Shown one piece after another: positions 17,356-26,630 of a stretch of DNA of 64,000 nt. This stretch comes from Candidatus Obscuribacterium magneticum (GTDB lineage Bacteria; Elusimicrobiota; Elusimicrobia; F11), in the NCBI GenBank assembly GCA_020523905.1, contig JAJAPZ010000007.1, positions 16,208 through 80,207 on the forward strand, in the 5' to 3' direction. The position numbers and the translations under genes are program-made. A model generated the notes under the pieces. The model worked only from the letters and a program-made list of their open reading frames with translations, ran no database searches and was not told the DNA's origin. Every line of letters starts with the position of its first letter. The stretch's first letter is position 1.

Positions 17356-18195
17356 ATGGGTATTGATATCATTCACTTGGGCGGCGAGACGCGGTCCTTC
17401 GATCCGGCGATCAAGATCGAAGACTTGGGTTCGCCGGCATTTCAAATGTTTCGTCTTCCCAACCAACCGATGGTCATCTGGATGATGACCAACCCGCTCA
17501 ATAAGACCCCGTTCCCGTGGTGGCCCTATGAAGTGACGATTGACGACGACCTTCGCGACTTGAATCAAACGTGGCGTGTCACAAACCCGCAGAATCTTTT
17601 TGACATCCTGTTTTTAACGCATCTTCAGAAACAGATGATGGGGAATATGTTTGTTATTTTCCCGGGGAATTTGAAAACCGTGGGCTGGACATCGCTACGG
17701 GAGGTGGACCAAGACACCTATAAACGGGGCCAGGGCTGCGTCTACCATCTTAACAGCGCCTATGATGGCAAGATGAGCGTTAATTGGGTCCCTTTCTGGG
17801 CGCCTCAGAGCATCGTCCGCAATCCTCCCTTTGGGAGCTTGTGGCGGCTTTTTGCCAATAGCGTGGGGGACGAGGAAACGCGCTGCCTCACCTTTTTGGG
17901 ATTATCCAATCCGCAGTTTCTGCCGGAGATCGTCAATCTCCTCATCGAGAAGGATGACGAACGGTCGGAGAAGTTGTCCGTCCTTGTGGATTGGTTTGGG
18001 GTTTATTCCTCGCCCTTTAGTCCGAGGAACGCTTCCTCTTTTATTGTTTATACGCGCAACCAAGACGTCCTGAAGAAGTTGGGAAAGTTTCAAGAAGAAT
18101 TTTTGGCCTTGTCTCGGCAAATCCAAACGGAATTGCTGATCGATCCCCATCCGAGATCGGTGCTGCGCATTCTCACTCGCCTAGTGGCCTTGTAA
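17356..18195 (+). CDS. Hypothetical soluble protein
   Basis: 279 residues from ATG 17356 behind GGTGAGG. No signal peptide, membrane segment or lipobox, so probably cytoplasmic. Composition is ordinary, with several Trp-rich stretches (PFPWWPYEVTIDDDLRDL, NWVPFWAPQS) and a more helical C-terminus (VLKKLGKFQEEFLALSRQIQ). I do not recognise the family and see no catalytic motif. It stands alone between a secreted-protein operon and the DUF922 gene, with its own possible promoter. Confidence 0.6.
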   Translation: MGIDIIHLGGETRSFDPAIKIEDLGSPAFQMFRLPNQPMVIWMMTNPLNKTPFPWWPYEVTIDDDLRDLNQTWRVTNPQNLFDILFLTHLQKQMMGNMFVIFPGNLKTVGWTSLREVDQDTYKRGQGCVYHLNSAYDGKMSVNWVPFWAPQSIVRNPPFGSLWRLFANSVGDEETRCLTFLGLSNPQFLPEIVNLLIEKDDERSEKLSVLVDWFGVYSSPFSPRNASSFIVYTRNQDVLKKLGKFQEEFLALSRQIQTELLIDPHPRSVLRILTRLVAL

Positions 18196-18229
18196 AGAAA
18201 TTTACCTATAATCCCAACCAATACATCTC

Positions 18230-19147
18230 ATGAAAAAAATCTCTTTATTCGTTACCATCCTTTTCGTGTCTTCACTCCTTTCCTTTTTGTCCGCAATCGC
18301 CGACGAAATCGTGTTGAAGGAGGGTAAAACCGTTCGGGGGACGATTACCAAAGAGGATGATAAGGAGGTTGAAATCTTCGTGAGCGGCAATATGGTTCTG
18401 CGGATCGCGAGAGACAAAATTAAAGAGGTACTCCGGCCAAAAAAGGAGGGGGTCAAAAAGATCCAGGTTCAAACGGTTCCGGGTTCGCCCCCGGCCCCAA
18501 CCATAAACCCCACAGAGGCGATACCGCCAACAGGGCCCCCCCCGGTCGCTCCGATACAACCGCAACTCTTTTCGTTCGATGGAAAGCCGGTAAATTTATC
18601 TGATCAAAAAGGAAACGCACGGCTCTTTTTCACGGTCCGGCGAAGGACCTATCCGGTTCGTGGACTCAACCTCAAGGAAGTGTCGAAAGAGATCTCCGAC
18701 CTGGAGAGTGGGAAAGGCTTTCGTGTGGGTTACAAGCGGGATCCTTCCAAAACGGTCTTGGTGTCGTCCTGGGAGGGCCGCGCCATGGCAGCGGAGGGTC
18801 GGATGCGGTGGGAGGATTTTATTTTGCAGGCCACCATGACGGTGTCGTTGCCTCAGTGGGTGACGGTAAAAACGCCCTCAGCCGAGGCGATTGATGAATG
18901 GAATACCTTCGCTTTTCAGATCGAGAGGCATGATCAAGGCCATGTGGAAATATATGAAAACGCCCTGAAATCACTGGCCGATTTAATGGGGCAGCTGACG
19001 GCGCCGGATGAGATGACTCTTCGCCTGGAATCGGAGAAACTCTATCAAGAGGGACGTCAGCGGATGGAGAAACAGCAGCAGGGATACGACCGGCGCCAGA
19101 AGTCAAAGCCAAGCTCCCCCCTTTCTATCCCGCCGCAAAAAACCTAA
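18230..19147 (+). CDS. DUF922-type secreted putative zinc protease
   Basis: Signal peptide 1-24 (ends AIA|D). The mature N-terminus is a small beta domain seen in many exported proteins (IVLKEGKTVRGTITKEDDKE ... IARDKIKEVL). A Pro-rich linker (about 85-115) follows, then a DUF922-like domain with WVTVKTPSAEAIDEWNTFAF and ERHDQGHVEIYENAL. H234 and H238 form an HxxxH pair in the place of the HExGH motif of this family, with Asp replacing the usual Glu. If the Glu is essential for zinc hydrolysis, activity may be altered. The tail is Gln/Lys/Pro-rich. It precedes the Tad cluster by 79 bases; a link to pilus maturation is only possible. Confidence 0.65.
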   Translation: MKKISLFVTILFVSSLLSFLSAIADEIVLKEGKTVRGTITKEDDKEVEIFVSGNMVLRIARDKIKEVLRPKKEGVKKIQVQTVPGSPPAPTINPTEAIPPTGPPPVAPIQPQLFSFDGKPVNLSDQKGNARLFFTVRRRTYPVRGLNLKEVSKEISDLESGKGFRVGYKRDPSKTVLVSSWEGRAMAAEGRMRWEDFILQATMTVSLPQWVTVKTPSAEAIDEWNTFAFQIERHDQGHVEIYENALKSLADLMGQLTAPDEMTLRLESEKLYQEGRQRMEKQQQGYDRRQKSKPSSPLSIPPQKT

Positions 19148-19226
19148 TATCTAACTCCCTTCGACGTAAACAAGACCCTCTCCAAATAAATCTCCTCAAA
19201 AAGCATTCCCTTCAAAAGGACCTGTT

Positions 19227-19637
19227 TTGAATCGAAAGAGCCGCGGAAACACCACGGTCGAATTTCTTTTCGCCTTCCTCCTCCTTATAATATTGTGTTT
19301 GGGCGTTCTGGATTTATCTCTCCTGAGCCTGGAGCAATTTCGATTGGAGAGATTTTGCCAGAAAACCGCGCGTGACTTGACGCTTTCTTCCCTTTTTGAC
19401 GAAGAACAAATGCGGCGGGCCGTTGATGAAAAGTTGCGCGCGGCCGAGCTTGCCGGTGTCACCTATCAGCTGTTGATCCGGCCTCTTCCCACCCTTTCGG
19501 GCTCCTCTCCTTTGCGAAGCGTAAAGTCTGTGTTTGTTGTCGAATTGGAAATGAGGCGCCAGGGGAGGCTCCGGTTTCTCAAGAACCCCGTTGTATTAGG
19601 AGCCCGGTCATGGGAAGCCGGATTTTGGGATCAATGA
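19227..19637 (+). CDS. tadE: TadE-like minor pseudopilin
   Basis: TTG start with AAAAGGA about seven bases upstream. The product begins MNRKSRGNTTVEF, the TadE-type prepilin-like N-terminus, followed by a hydrophobic helix (LFAFLLLIILCLGVLDLSLL) and a short periplasmic region. TadE pseudopilins are processed by TadV and belong to the Flp/Tad pilus. First gene of the run; its stop overlaps the next start as ATGA. Length (136) is typical. Confidence 0.75.
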   Translation: MNRKSRGNTTVEFLFAFLLLIILCLGVLDLSLLSLEQFRLERFCQKTARDLTLSSLFDEEQMRRAVDEKLRAAELAGVTYQLLIRPLPTLSGSSPLRSVKSVFVVELEMRRQGRLRFLKNPVVLGARSWEAGFWDQ

Positions 19638-20422
19638 AACGGGAAAGAGGCCAGGTCCTCATTATGATGCTGTTCGTCAGCGGCCTCCTCTTTGGGGTGA
19701 CGTTTTTGGTCTTCAATGTGGCGCGGGCGCACTACCGTCTTGCACGGGCGCAGTCTCTGGCGGATAGCACCTTGATATCGTCATTACGGATTCGGATCGA
19801 TGGGCTGGCAAAAATAGCCGAACGATGGGGATCCATTCAATCGTTGTTTTTAAGGGGGGATGACGAGGGGGGAACGGTCCTCGCCGCTCATTGGCCCGCA
19901 TTGGAAGAGCAGGCCCGCACGCTGGAACGCGCCCTGCCGGGTTACAAGGGGCGCATCCGGTCCGTCGTCAGCGTGGTGGCTGAAGCCCAAGACGAAATGC
20001 GGGAGAGCGTCAATATAATCAAGGAAGACGGGTCGTTTCTCGGCGTATCGCCGGAAGCTCTTCAAATTTGTGATGAGAGTGGCCGTACGAGCATCATGCG
20101 GTCCATCTGGTATCGACGGTTGTGGGCATTGGAGGATGGCGGAGGCGAACCCCAGGAAAGAAGCGTCCATGAAGTGACTCAAACGGTCCCCTTATTGACA
20201 GGTGGCGGCCTTGATGAGAGGCCCTGGATTCTGAAGGCTTTTGCAAGCGGGCGGGTCGTGGGAGATGTCAATCTTAATCATCCCGTTGTTCAAAGCCTGG
20301 GGAATGGCGGTTTTCCCAGGGTGTGGCCGGAGACCCTTGTCGATGGCCGGGTGGATCCCTTTCGTTATCCGTATTATCGAGCCCGATTGGATGGCGGTGT
20401 GTTTGACTTGGGTTTGCCGTGA
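19634..20422 (+). CDS. TadG-like Tad pilus-assembly protein
   Basis: ATG 19634 in the ATGA overlap is preferred to 19610, since it begins directly with MKRERGQVLIMMLFVSG, the N-terminal helix typical of TadG/TadE-like proteins. The remaining 235 residues are a periplasmic domain without the von Willebrand A motif of some TadG proteins; it contains a helical ARAHYRLARAQSLADSTLIS. Its stop overlaps the next start as GTGA. Probable role: minor component of the Tad apparatus. Confidence 0.65.
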   Translation: MKRERGQVLIMMLFVSGLLFGVTFLVFNVARAHYRLARAQSLADSTLISSLRIRIDGLAKIAERWGSIQSLFLRGDDEGGTVLAAHWPALEEQARTLERALPGYKGRIRSVVSVVAEAQDEMRESVNIIKEDGSFLGVSPEALQICDESGRTSIMRSIWYRRLWALEDGGGEPQERSVHEVTQTVPLLTGGGLDERPWILKAFASGRVVGDVNLNHPVVQSLGNGGFPRVWPETLVDGRVDPFRYPYYRARLDGGVFDLGLP

Positions 20423-20829
20423 GGAAAAACGGTCCTCTTCAAGGAGGTGCCTTGGTTGAATTGGTCTTGGGAATGTGGATTTTCGCTTTTTTTATTGGAG
20501 CTTTGGTCGCTTCCTCCCGCCTTTATCTTTTGAAGATCCGCTTGCATTCGGTCGCCCGCTTGGGGACGACACTGCAGGGCCTTGCGCTGGTTGATGAAGG
20601 GGTCATTCAATCCGAGGTCAATGATTATTTATCAAGACAGACTCGTTTTCCCCTTGTCTCGGCCGATATCGTCATGGGCCGGTTTTTAGGGACACCCTCC
20701 TCGCGGTTTTACCAGCTCACTATGACCGAGGTTCATGGGCGTTATCAGGACACGTTTTTAAAATGGCTGGGGTTGCCGGAGGTGGCTTTTTCGGAAAGGA
20801 CGGTCGTTCAAAAGGAGGGAAATCCATGA
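20419..20829 (+). CDS. TadE-like protein (second copy)
   Basis: GTG start inside the upstream stop. It begins MRKNGPLQGGALVELVLGMW, matching the G-x-x-x-V-E prepilin-like junction with Glu five residues into the helix, followed by a hydrophobic IFAFFIGALVASSRLYLL segment. 136 residues, as for the first TadE-like protein, but with little other similarity. The next gene starts in an ATGA overlap. Likely a minor pseudopilin of the same system. Confidence 0.65.
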   Translation: MRKNGPLQGGALVELVLGMWIFAFFIGALVASSRLYLLKIRLHSVARLGTTLQGLALVDEGVIQSEVNDYLSRQTRFPLVSADIVMGRFLGTPSSRFYQLTMTEVHGRYQDTFLKWLGLPEVAFSERTVVQKEGNP

Positions 20830-21569
20830 GTCCAAAAGTCCGGTTGTTGGCCTCGTTAATCGGCGGGATCGTGTTGGGTGCGGTCATTTGGTTGTATTTG
20901 GATCATACAGAAAAGAAGATGCATTCCCGGTTTAAAATGGCCACGGTTATGACGGCCCGGCGTTATATCGCCGCCGGGAAGCTCATCACTCCGGAGCTTG
21001 TTGAGGAAACGAGCGTCCCTGCGGCTTTCATTCAACCGCGGGCCTTTTTGGGACGGACAGAGCTCTTGGACAAAAAGAATAAACCCCGCTATCAAGCCGG
21101 GTTGGGCCTCTTGAAAGGAGAACAGTTGACACGGTCGAAGATCCGCGATGTCGAATCGGCTGAAGGATTGTCGTGGGTGATCCCGGAAGGGAACACGGCA
21201 CAGACCCTCCGCTTGTCGTTGGAGCAAGCCGTCGGCGGCCTCCTTCAGCCGGGTGATTTTGTCGATGTGCTGTGGACGGGACGGCTTGAACGCGGGATCG
21301 GGCGCACCTTCTGTCTTTTCCAAAAAATACGGGTGTTGGCCGTCGAAGATCAGATTTGGAATCCAGACCGGGTGGGTTACGAAAAGATTCTTTTGAAAAG
21401 AATGCAAACGGAAAATATCTTAGTTACACTTTGTTTGGCGCCGCGGGATTCGGCTCTTCTGGCATTGGCCAAGGAAGAAGGCCGCGTTAGCTTGGCGCTG
21501 ACATCCCCGTTGGATAACACGACGCACGAAATACCACCCGTGGGTGGCGGAGACTTGCAACCGGGTTAA
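20826..21569 (+). CDS. cpaB: CpaB/RcpC Flp pilus assembly protein
   Basis: ATG 20826 (ATGA overlap, AAAGGAGGG just upstream) gives a single N-terminal membrane helix (LLASLIGGIVLGAVIWLYL) and a periplasmic body. The SAF domain (about 40-110) shows the pattern of CpaB: VMTARRYIAAGKLITPELVE and LLKGEQLTRSKI. Then comes the RcpC-like part (about 115-235) with LSLEQAVGGLLQPGDFVDVL. CpaB links the inner-membrane platform and the outer-membrane secretin. The secretin gene usually next to it is absent here. Confidence 0.85.
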   Translation: MSPKVRLLASLIGGIVLGAVIWLYLDHTEKKMHSRFKMATVMTARRYIAAGKLITPELVEETSVPAAFIQPRAFLGRTELLDKKNKPRYQAGLGLLKGEQLTRSKIRDVESAEGLSWVIPEGNTAQTLRLSLEQAVGGLLQPGDFVDVLWTGRLERGIGRTFCLFQKIRVLAVEDQIWNPDRVGYEKILLKRMQTENILVTLCLAPRDSALLALAKEEGRVSLALTSPLDNTTHEIPPVGGGDLQPG

Positions 21570-21961
21570 TGAGCATGCCCCAAAAGATAAAGAAATACGT
21601 TGTGACGGACGAACAGATCTGTCCCCAATGCGGGACGGCGAATCCGCATCATGCCTACTGCTGTCTTAATTGTTTCAAGGTCCTGCGTGAAAAGCCGAAA
21701 GTCCCCTTTTGGAAAATGGAAATCCGGTTGGATTTGTTGATCATTGTCGCGGTTTTTGTTGTTTTCGCCGGCATGGCCCTTCTCTTCAAACAGTGGCTGA
21801 CCAATGTGGAGGCGGAAGTCACCTTGAATTTGACATCGGCGGAATACAACGTTTCTGTTGTCGCGGACAAAAGGAAGCGATCCGCGTCTCTGGAATTAAA
21901 AAAAGGCGGCAACGATTCGGATTCCACCTCCACGCCCACGGACGATTCTGCCCCGAAATAA
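21569..21961 (+). CDS. Zinc-ribbon membrane protein in the Tad cluster
   Basis: The start overlaps the stop of cpaB (TAATG). The N-terminus has CPQCG (C18, C21) and CCLNC (C31, C32, C35), a zinc-ribbon layout. One membrane helix follows (about 52-72, LLIIVAVFVVFAGMALLF), then a small beta-rich, presumably periplasmic tail ending in a Ser/Thr/Asp-rich stretch. The zinc ribbon would be cytoplasmic. Such proteins are not standard Tad parts; it occupies the place where the secretin gene usually is. Function unknown; a platform-associated accessory protein is a guess. Confidence 0.6.
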   Translation: MSMPQKIKKYVVTDEQICPQCGTANPHHAYCCLNCFKVLREKPKVPFWKMEIRLDLLIIVAVFVVFAGMALLFKQWLTNVEAEVTLNLTSAEYNVSVVADKRKRSASLELKKGGNDSDSTSTPTDDSAPK

Positions 21962-22002
21962 ATTGGTCGTAATACAAATCCCCTCCTATCGTAACCAAAA
22001 GC

Positions 22003-22075
22003 CGTCATACCGGCGAAAGCCGGTATCTAGGTCTTAAGGTTCAAAGCCTGGATTCCGGCTTTCGCCGGAATGACG
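22003..22075. repeat. Dispersed palindromic element, copy 1
   Basis: An inverted pair of the form CGTCATACCGGCGAAAGCCGG ... CCGGCTTTCGCCGGAATGACG, each half itself a hairpin. Two further copies lie at 25484-25573 and 32074-32195. This is the common intergenic CGTCATTCC(C/G)GCGAAAGC-type repeat of many bacteria; it separates the two halves of the Tad cluster. Confidence 0.8.
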
Positions 22076-22137
22076 AATATAATGAGACTCATGATTTACC
22101 ACACTGGCGTTATTCGTTGTTGATGGGAGGTGTCCTG

Positions 22138-24039
22138 ATGTTGCCCCTGCTCATGTTTATCCGGCCGTCCTACGATGATCTTGGAAGTCTTCCCCTTTTT
22201 TGGTCTCTCGTTTTTGCGCTCAAAGAGCGGACCCCTTACGCCGCCTGCCTTGTCCCGGAAGGTCCGGCGTTTCACCGCCTCTGTCCTCGTGTTTTCACCT
22301 TTCCTTGGGCCCAATGGCAAGCTGAAGTCGAGAGCCGCCGGCGGGGACCTCCTTGTCCGGGTGACGATACCGGATTGGTTTCGGATCTCAAGGGTCGATG
22401 GAAGCCTTCGCCCAATGATGTTGTCCTCGTCCCCTATGAATCAGACGTCAAACTCGACGTCCTCCTAACCCTTTTTCCGCAGGTCTTCGGGCCGACGTTT
22501 GTCTTCCTTCGTTCCGACGATATCGACGCTCAAACAAAAGAGGCCTCCTTCGAGGCTGTTTCTTGTTATGTCCTTTTTCTGACGCCGACGTTGGACAATG
22601 TGGATGACGTGAAGCGCCTTCGGGGAAAATTACTGGCGCGGGGTGTTCTCAAGGAACGGATCCGGACGCTTCTTTTCAATGCGGGCCTCCCGGGCGCGCT
22701 CACCCAGAAGACCGTGGAAAAGGAATTGGGGGAACTCGATTTCGTCATACCGTCAGACCTATCTTTACTTCTTCGAGCTCAATCGGAGGGGCAGCCCGTT
22801 CAAACCCTGAAGCCCCGGTCTCCTTTGGCGGAGGGCGTTCGTCAGGCGGCTCAGAGGATGGCCTCTTTTTTCAATGGAGAACATCCTTCCGGTGAAAAAA
22901 CATCAGCGCCGCCCATTCCTTTGGCGAACGTTAAAAAGATTGTAATAGAACGATTATGGCGACAATGGGAGGAGGAAAAAAGCCATTCAGCGGCGGGAGG
23001 GGAGACGCTTCACCGGCAGATTGATCGTGAGATCCATGACGTTTTGGTTGAGTGTCGCGTGGGCGATGTCGATCTTGAAGCCATCCAAGAAATGCACCAG
23101 GCCGTGTTTGATCACCTGGCGGGGCTGGGGCCTTTGGAAAAGTGGCTGCGGGATGAGGCCGTCAGCGATATTATGATCAACGGCCGGGAGCGTCTCTACC
23201 TGGAAAGGGAAGGCCGGATGGAACGAACAGCAGAGACGATTGGGACGGAAGCGCAGCTCAAAGTGATGATCGACCGGATGGTCGGCCAGGCCGGGCGGCG
23301 TGTGGATAAAGCCTCCCCTTTGTGTGATGTGCGATTGAAAAATGGGTCACGCGTGAACGTGGTTTTACCTCCCATTGCGCTTCATGGGCCGGTGGTCACC
23401 GTCCGCCGGTTTCGCGCGGCCTTTATGACCTTTGAGGATTTGATCCGTCAGGGAACCTTGAAAGAGGCCCACGCCGCGCAGTTGATACGAGACGTTCGGG
23501 GCCGTCATAATATCGTGATTGCCGGAAACAGCGGCTCCGGCAAAACAACACTGCTTAATATTCTTTCCAGTTATATCGAGGAGAACGAGCGGGTTATCAC
23601 CATCGAAGATGCGGCGGAATTGAAATTGCAGCAGTCTCATGTGGTGGCGCTGGAATCGCGTCCGCCCAACGCCGAAGGGGAGGGGGAAATCACCATGGTT
23701 GATTTGGTCGTGAACGCTCTCCGGATGCGGCCCGACCGGATCATTGTCGGAGAGTGCCGGGGCGCCGAGGCGATTCCCATGCTCCAAGCCATGAACACGG
23801 GGCACGACGGTTGCATGACGACCCTCCACGCCAATTCGGCGGAGGAGGCGCTCTGGCGCCTGGAGGCGATGGTTCTCATCGGAGCGCCCCAATGGCCTAG
23901 TTCAGTGGTCCGGCAGCAGATCGCCTCCGCTTTGGATCTGATTGTTTATTTGAAGCGAATTGGCACCGAGAGGAGATTGACCGAAATGGTGAAGGTCCAG
24001 TATGAGGATGGGCATCTGACGGTCTCTTCAAATTTATGA
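22138..24039 (+). CDS. tadA: TadZ-like/TadA (CpaF) fusion: pilus secretion ATPase
   Basis: ATG 22138 has GGAGGT six bases upstream; TTG or ATG starts at 22117-22123 would include it. The C-terminal part (about 250-633) is a complete CpaF/TadA ATPase: [21 protein letters not shown], Walker [10 protein letters not shown] (463-471), Walker B-like IIVGECRG (about 535-542), and [12 protein letters not shown]. The N-terminal 235 residues look like a degenerate TadZ/CpaE (MinD-like) domain: [32 protein letters not shown], and [19 protein letters not shown], but with no deviant Walker A loop. The fusion would tether the localisation factor to the motor. It powers Tad pilus assembly at the inner membrane. 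Confidence 0.88.
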   Translation: MLPLLMFIRPSYDDLGSLPLFWSLVFALKERTPYAACLVPEGPAFHRLCPRVFTFPWAQWQAEVESRRRGPPCPGDDTGLVSDLKGRWKPSPNDVVLVPYESDVKLDVLLTLFPQVFGPTFVFLRSDDIDAQTKEASFEAVSCYVLFLTPTLDNVDDVKRLRGKLLARGVLKERIRTLLFNAGLPGALTQKTVEKELGELDFVIPSDLSLLLRAQSEGQPVQTLKPRSPLAEGVRQAAQRMASFFNGEHPSGEKTSAPPIPLANVKKIVIERLWRQWEEEKSHSAAGGETLHRQIDREIHDVLVECRVGDVDLEAIQEMHQAVFDHLAGLGPLEKWLRDEAVSDIMINGRERLYLEREGRMERTAETIGTEAQLKVMIDRMVGQAGRRVDKASPLCDVRLKNGSRVNVVLPPIALHGPVVTVRRFRAAFMTFEDLIRQGTLKEAHAAQLIRDVRGRHNIVIAGNSGSGKTTLLNILSSYIEENERVITIEDAAELKLQQSHVVALESRPPNAEGEGEITMVDLVVNALRMRPDRIIVGECRGAEAIPMLQAMNTGHDGCMTTLHANSAEEALWRLEAMVLIGAPQWPSSVVRQQIASALDLIVYLKRIGTERRLTEMVKVQYEDGHLTVSSNL

Positions 24040-24701
24040 TGGTCATTCTCTCTATCCTGATGGGACTCTGGGGCATGGGCCTTCTCTGGGATGCCTTTGG
24101 GGATCAGTCCGTCGACTTCTGTCGACGTGTCTTTTTTAACTTCTTGCGCTTTTTGAAAAGTTGTCGGCAGAAAAGGGTCATTAGGCGGCAGTGGCCGGAT
24201 GCCGTGCAACTATTGGCCAGCGCCGTTCAAGCGGGATTTTCCATTGAAGGAGCCTTGGATGTGATGGTTCACGGGTCGCCGGACCCCTTGCGCGCTCATT
24301 GGGTTCAAAAAATCTCTGGGGCAAGCGGGTGGTTGCCTTTTGAGGCCCGGGTGCGGCTTCTTTTTGATGATCCCGGACTGTCTCTCATTCAAGCCACCCT
24401 CCTCATGGCTCATGAATCCGGCGGGAGGGCGGCCGATATCATCGAGGCCAGCGCCCGTTTGATGCGAAAAAAAATGGAGTTGAAGGAAAAGACGAACGTG
24501 TTGACCGCCCAGGGGCGGTTGACCGCCTGGATTGTCGGACTTTCTCCCCTGGGAATGCTCGTGGCGTTGCAGGTGTTCGCTCCTGATTTGGTGCAACCTC
24601 TTTTTACGACCCGCGCCGGAGGAATGATTCTGGCCCTTGCGGCGCTACTGGTGGCGACGGGATTATTTATCGCTCATCGGATTGTCCGTATCGAGGCCTA
24701 A
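24036..24701 (+). CDS. tadB: TadB-like inner-membrane platform protein
   Basis: ATGA overlap with the ATPase gene. A T2SSF-type domain with RQWPDAVQLLASAVQAGFSI, LLMAHESGGRAADIIEASAR and ELKEKTNVLTAQGRLTAWIV, the last leading into two C-terminal membrane helices. An N-terminal helix lies at 3-20. At 221 residues it is shorter than many TadB proteins (about 300), lacking most of the usual N-terminal region. It forms the membrane platform with TadC and the ATPase. Confidence 0.85.
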   Translation: MMVILSILMGLWGMGLLWDAFGDQSVDFCRRVFFNFLRFLKSCRQKRVIRRQWPDAVQLLASAVQAGFSIEGALDVMVHGSPDPLRAHWVQKISGASGWLPFEARVRLLFDDPGLSLIQATLLMAHESGGRAADIIEASARLMRKKMELKEKTNVLTAQGRLTAWIVGLSPLGMLVALQVFAPDLVQPLFTTRAGGMILALAALLVATGLFIAHRIVRIEA

Positions 24702-24710
24702 GGAGAGAAG

Positions 24711-25469
24711 ATGGACGGATATTTTGAAATTATTCTGGTGTCGGCGGGGGCGGGGGTGGGCGTTCTTGCGATCCAAGCCTTTTATGATTGGCAGCGTGAA
24801 ATTCACCTCCACAAGAAATGGGCGGAAGCCGGATTCAAAAAACTGAGACCTTCCTGGAACGTTAAATACAACGTGGTGGGTTTAGGCAGCATAGCCGGAG
24901 CCCTTGCATTTCTTCTTTTTCTTCCTCAGGAAACATGGCTTAGTTTGTTGGGGGGAATTTTAGGGGGCGGAGTTCCTCTTTATTATTGGCGGGAGGAGAG
25001 ACGGCGGCGGCAGTGGAAAAATTATTGCGCCTTCCCCGATTTTCTGGAACTTATCGCCATGGCCTTGAGAGCCGGCCTGGTGTTGGAGAAAGCATGGGAA
25101 CTCGCTTTGCGTTATATGCCGCCTTCACCGCTCAAAGATGAGCTGGAGAAATCCTATCGTCATTTTTCTTCGGGACAGTCGAGAGACGAGCTCTTTGAGC
25201 GATTATTAAAAAGCCTCAACGATGAACGGCTGTCGCCGGCTCTGCGCTTTATCGCCCAATCGATGAGCCAGGGTCTTCCACTCCAGTCCGTCCTGTTGGA
25301 GCAAGCCGACATCCTTCGCACATCGGTCTATCTTTCTTTGGAGAAGAGGGCTCAGACGGCATCCATCCGGATGTTGTTCCCCATCGTTTTTCTAATCTTT
25401 CCCAGCCTTTTCCTCATACTTTTTGGATCGATCGCTCTCCAGTTTGCCCTACACGGCGGCCTTTTCTGA
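24711..25469 (+). CDS. tadC: TadC-like inner-membrane platform protein
   Basis: Nine bases after tadB, behind AGGAGAG. N-terminal helix (IILVSAGAGVGVLAIQAF), a central hydrophobic pair, and a T2SSF domain: FPDFLELIAMALRAGLVLEK, ALRFIAQSMSQGLPLQSVLL, then EKRAQTASIRMLFPIVFLIF and a final hydrophobic segment. This is the standard TadC arrangement. Last gene of the Tad run, closed by a repeat element. No prepilin (Flp), TadV peptidase or secretin is found in this window. Confidence 0.85.
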   Translation: MDGYFEIILVSAGAGVGVLAIQAFYDWQREIHLHKKWAEAGFKKLRPSWNVKYNVVGLGSIAGALAFLLFLPQETWLSLLGGILGGGVPLYYWREERRRRQWKNYCAFPDFLELIAMALRAGLVLEKAWELALRYMPPSPLKDELEKSYRHFSSGQSRDELFERLLKSLNDERLSPALRFIAQSMSQGLPLQSVLLEQADILRTSVYLSLEKRAQTASIRMLFPIVFLIFPSLFLILFGSIALQFALHGGLF

Positions 25470-25483
25470 TACAAAATAAGGAC

Positions 25484-25573
25484 CGTCATTCCCGCGAAAG
25501 CGGGAATCCAGTTTGTAAACTTTTCTTTGAAAGAAGGCTTGAAGCCTGGATCCCCGCTTTCGCGGGGATGACG
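25484..25573. repeat. Dispersed palindromic element, copy 2
   Basis: The best-preserved copy: CGTCATTCCCGCGAAAGCGGG at the left, CCCCGCTTTCGCGGGGATGACG at the right, with nearly complementary AATCCAG/CTGGAT next to the halves and about 40 bases between. It lies 14 bases after the tadC stop and may act as a transcript terminator or stabiliser. Confidence 0.85.
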
Positions 25574-25652
25574 ACCACTGATTGCCACATCACTTTCTGG
25601 CGTTTGTATTCGTCGTCCGTATTAGTTATCTTTACTTAGAGTCTTTTCTCCC

Positions 25653-26627
25653 ATGAGTCTGAAGATATTGAAAAACAAAAGAATTCTTGTGACGGGGGGC
25701 GCCGGGTTTTTGGGGAGCCACCTCTGCGAACGGCTCATCGAATTGGGGGCCCACGTCATCTGCGTCGACAATTTTCTGACCGGGTCGGCGGACAATATCG
25801 CGCATTTGGTGGGGCACCCCCGTTTTTCTTTCATCAAACACGACGTCACCAATGACCTTTATGTTTCCCAGCCCATTTTTGCGGTCCTCCATTTTGCCTC
25901 GCCCGCCAGTCCCAAGGATTATTTGGAATTGCCCATTCAAACCCTGAAGGTGGGCGCCTTGGGCGCCCATAAAATGCTGGGTTTGGCCAAGGCCAAGAAG
26001 GCGCGCTTTCTTTTGGCCTCAACGTCGGAAGTCTATGGGGATCCCCAGGTCCATCCTCAACCCGAGACCTATTGGGGGCACGTCAACCCCGTGGGGCCCC
26101 GCGGGGTGTATGATGAAGCCAAGCGTTTTGCCGAGGCGATCACCATGGCCTACCACCGGGTGCACGGCGTCCCTGTGCGGATTGCCCGCATCTTCAACAC
26201 CTACGGCCCGCGCATGAGGCCGGATGACGGGCGGGCCATCCCCGCGTTCATTTCGCAAGCGATGGCGGGTAAACCGGTGACTGTTTTTGGGAGCGGCCGA
26301 CAGACGCGATCTTTTTGCTACATCGATGACGAAGTGGAAGGGCTTTTGAGGCTCCTCATCTCGAATTATGCGGGGCCGGTGAACGTCGGGAATCCCTCGG
26401 AGATGACCGTCGAATCCATGGCGCGCCTCATCATTAAACTCTGCGATAGCCGGAGTCGAATCGTTTATAAGAAATTGCCCACGGATGATCCCAAAGTGCG
26501 CCAGCCGGACGTGCATTTGGCGAGGAAAGTGCTCCGGTGGACGCCGGGCGTCCGGCCCGAGGTCGGCCTCAAACGGACCATCGAATGGTTTAAAATGACG
26601 CAGTTGAAAAATCGGGCGAAAGGGTGA
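25653..26627 (+). CDS. uxs: UDP-glucuronic acid decarboxylase (UDP-xylose synthase)
   Basis: An extended short-chain dehydrogenase of 324 residues, normal for UXS. It has the NAD-binding [10 protein letters not shown] (G15-G21), [24 protein letters not shown], the STSEVYGDP loop, and catalytic Y153/K157. Substrate marks are [17 protein letters not shown] and [18 protein letters not shown]. The family oxidises and decarboxylates UDP-glucuronate to UDP-xylose for cell-surface glycans. The next gene starts three bases after the stop, but its function is unrelated. Confidence 0.93.
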   Translation: MSLKILKNKRILVTGGAGFLGSHLCERLIELGAHVICVDNFLTGSADNIAHLVGHPRFSFIKHDVTNDLYVSQPIFAVLHFASPASPKDYLELPIQTLKVGALGAHKMLGLAKAKKARFLLASTSEVYGDPQVHPQPETYWGHVNPVGPRGVYDEAKRFAEAITMAYHRVHGVPVRIARIFNTYGPRMRPDDGRAIPAFISQAMAGKPVTVFGSGRQTRSFCYIDDEVEGLLRLLISNYAGPVNVGNPSEMTVESMARLIIKLCDSRSRIVYKKLPTDDPKVRQPDVHLARKVLRWTPGVRPEVGLKRTIEWFKMTQLKNRAKG

Positions 26628-26630
26628 TCT

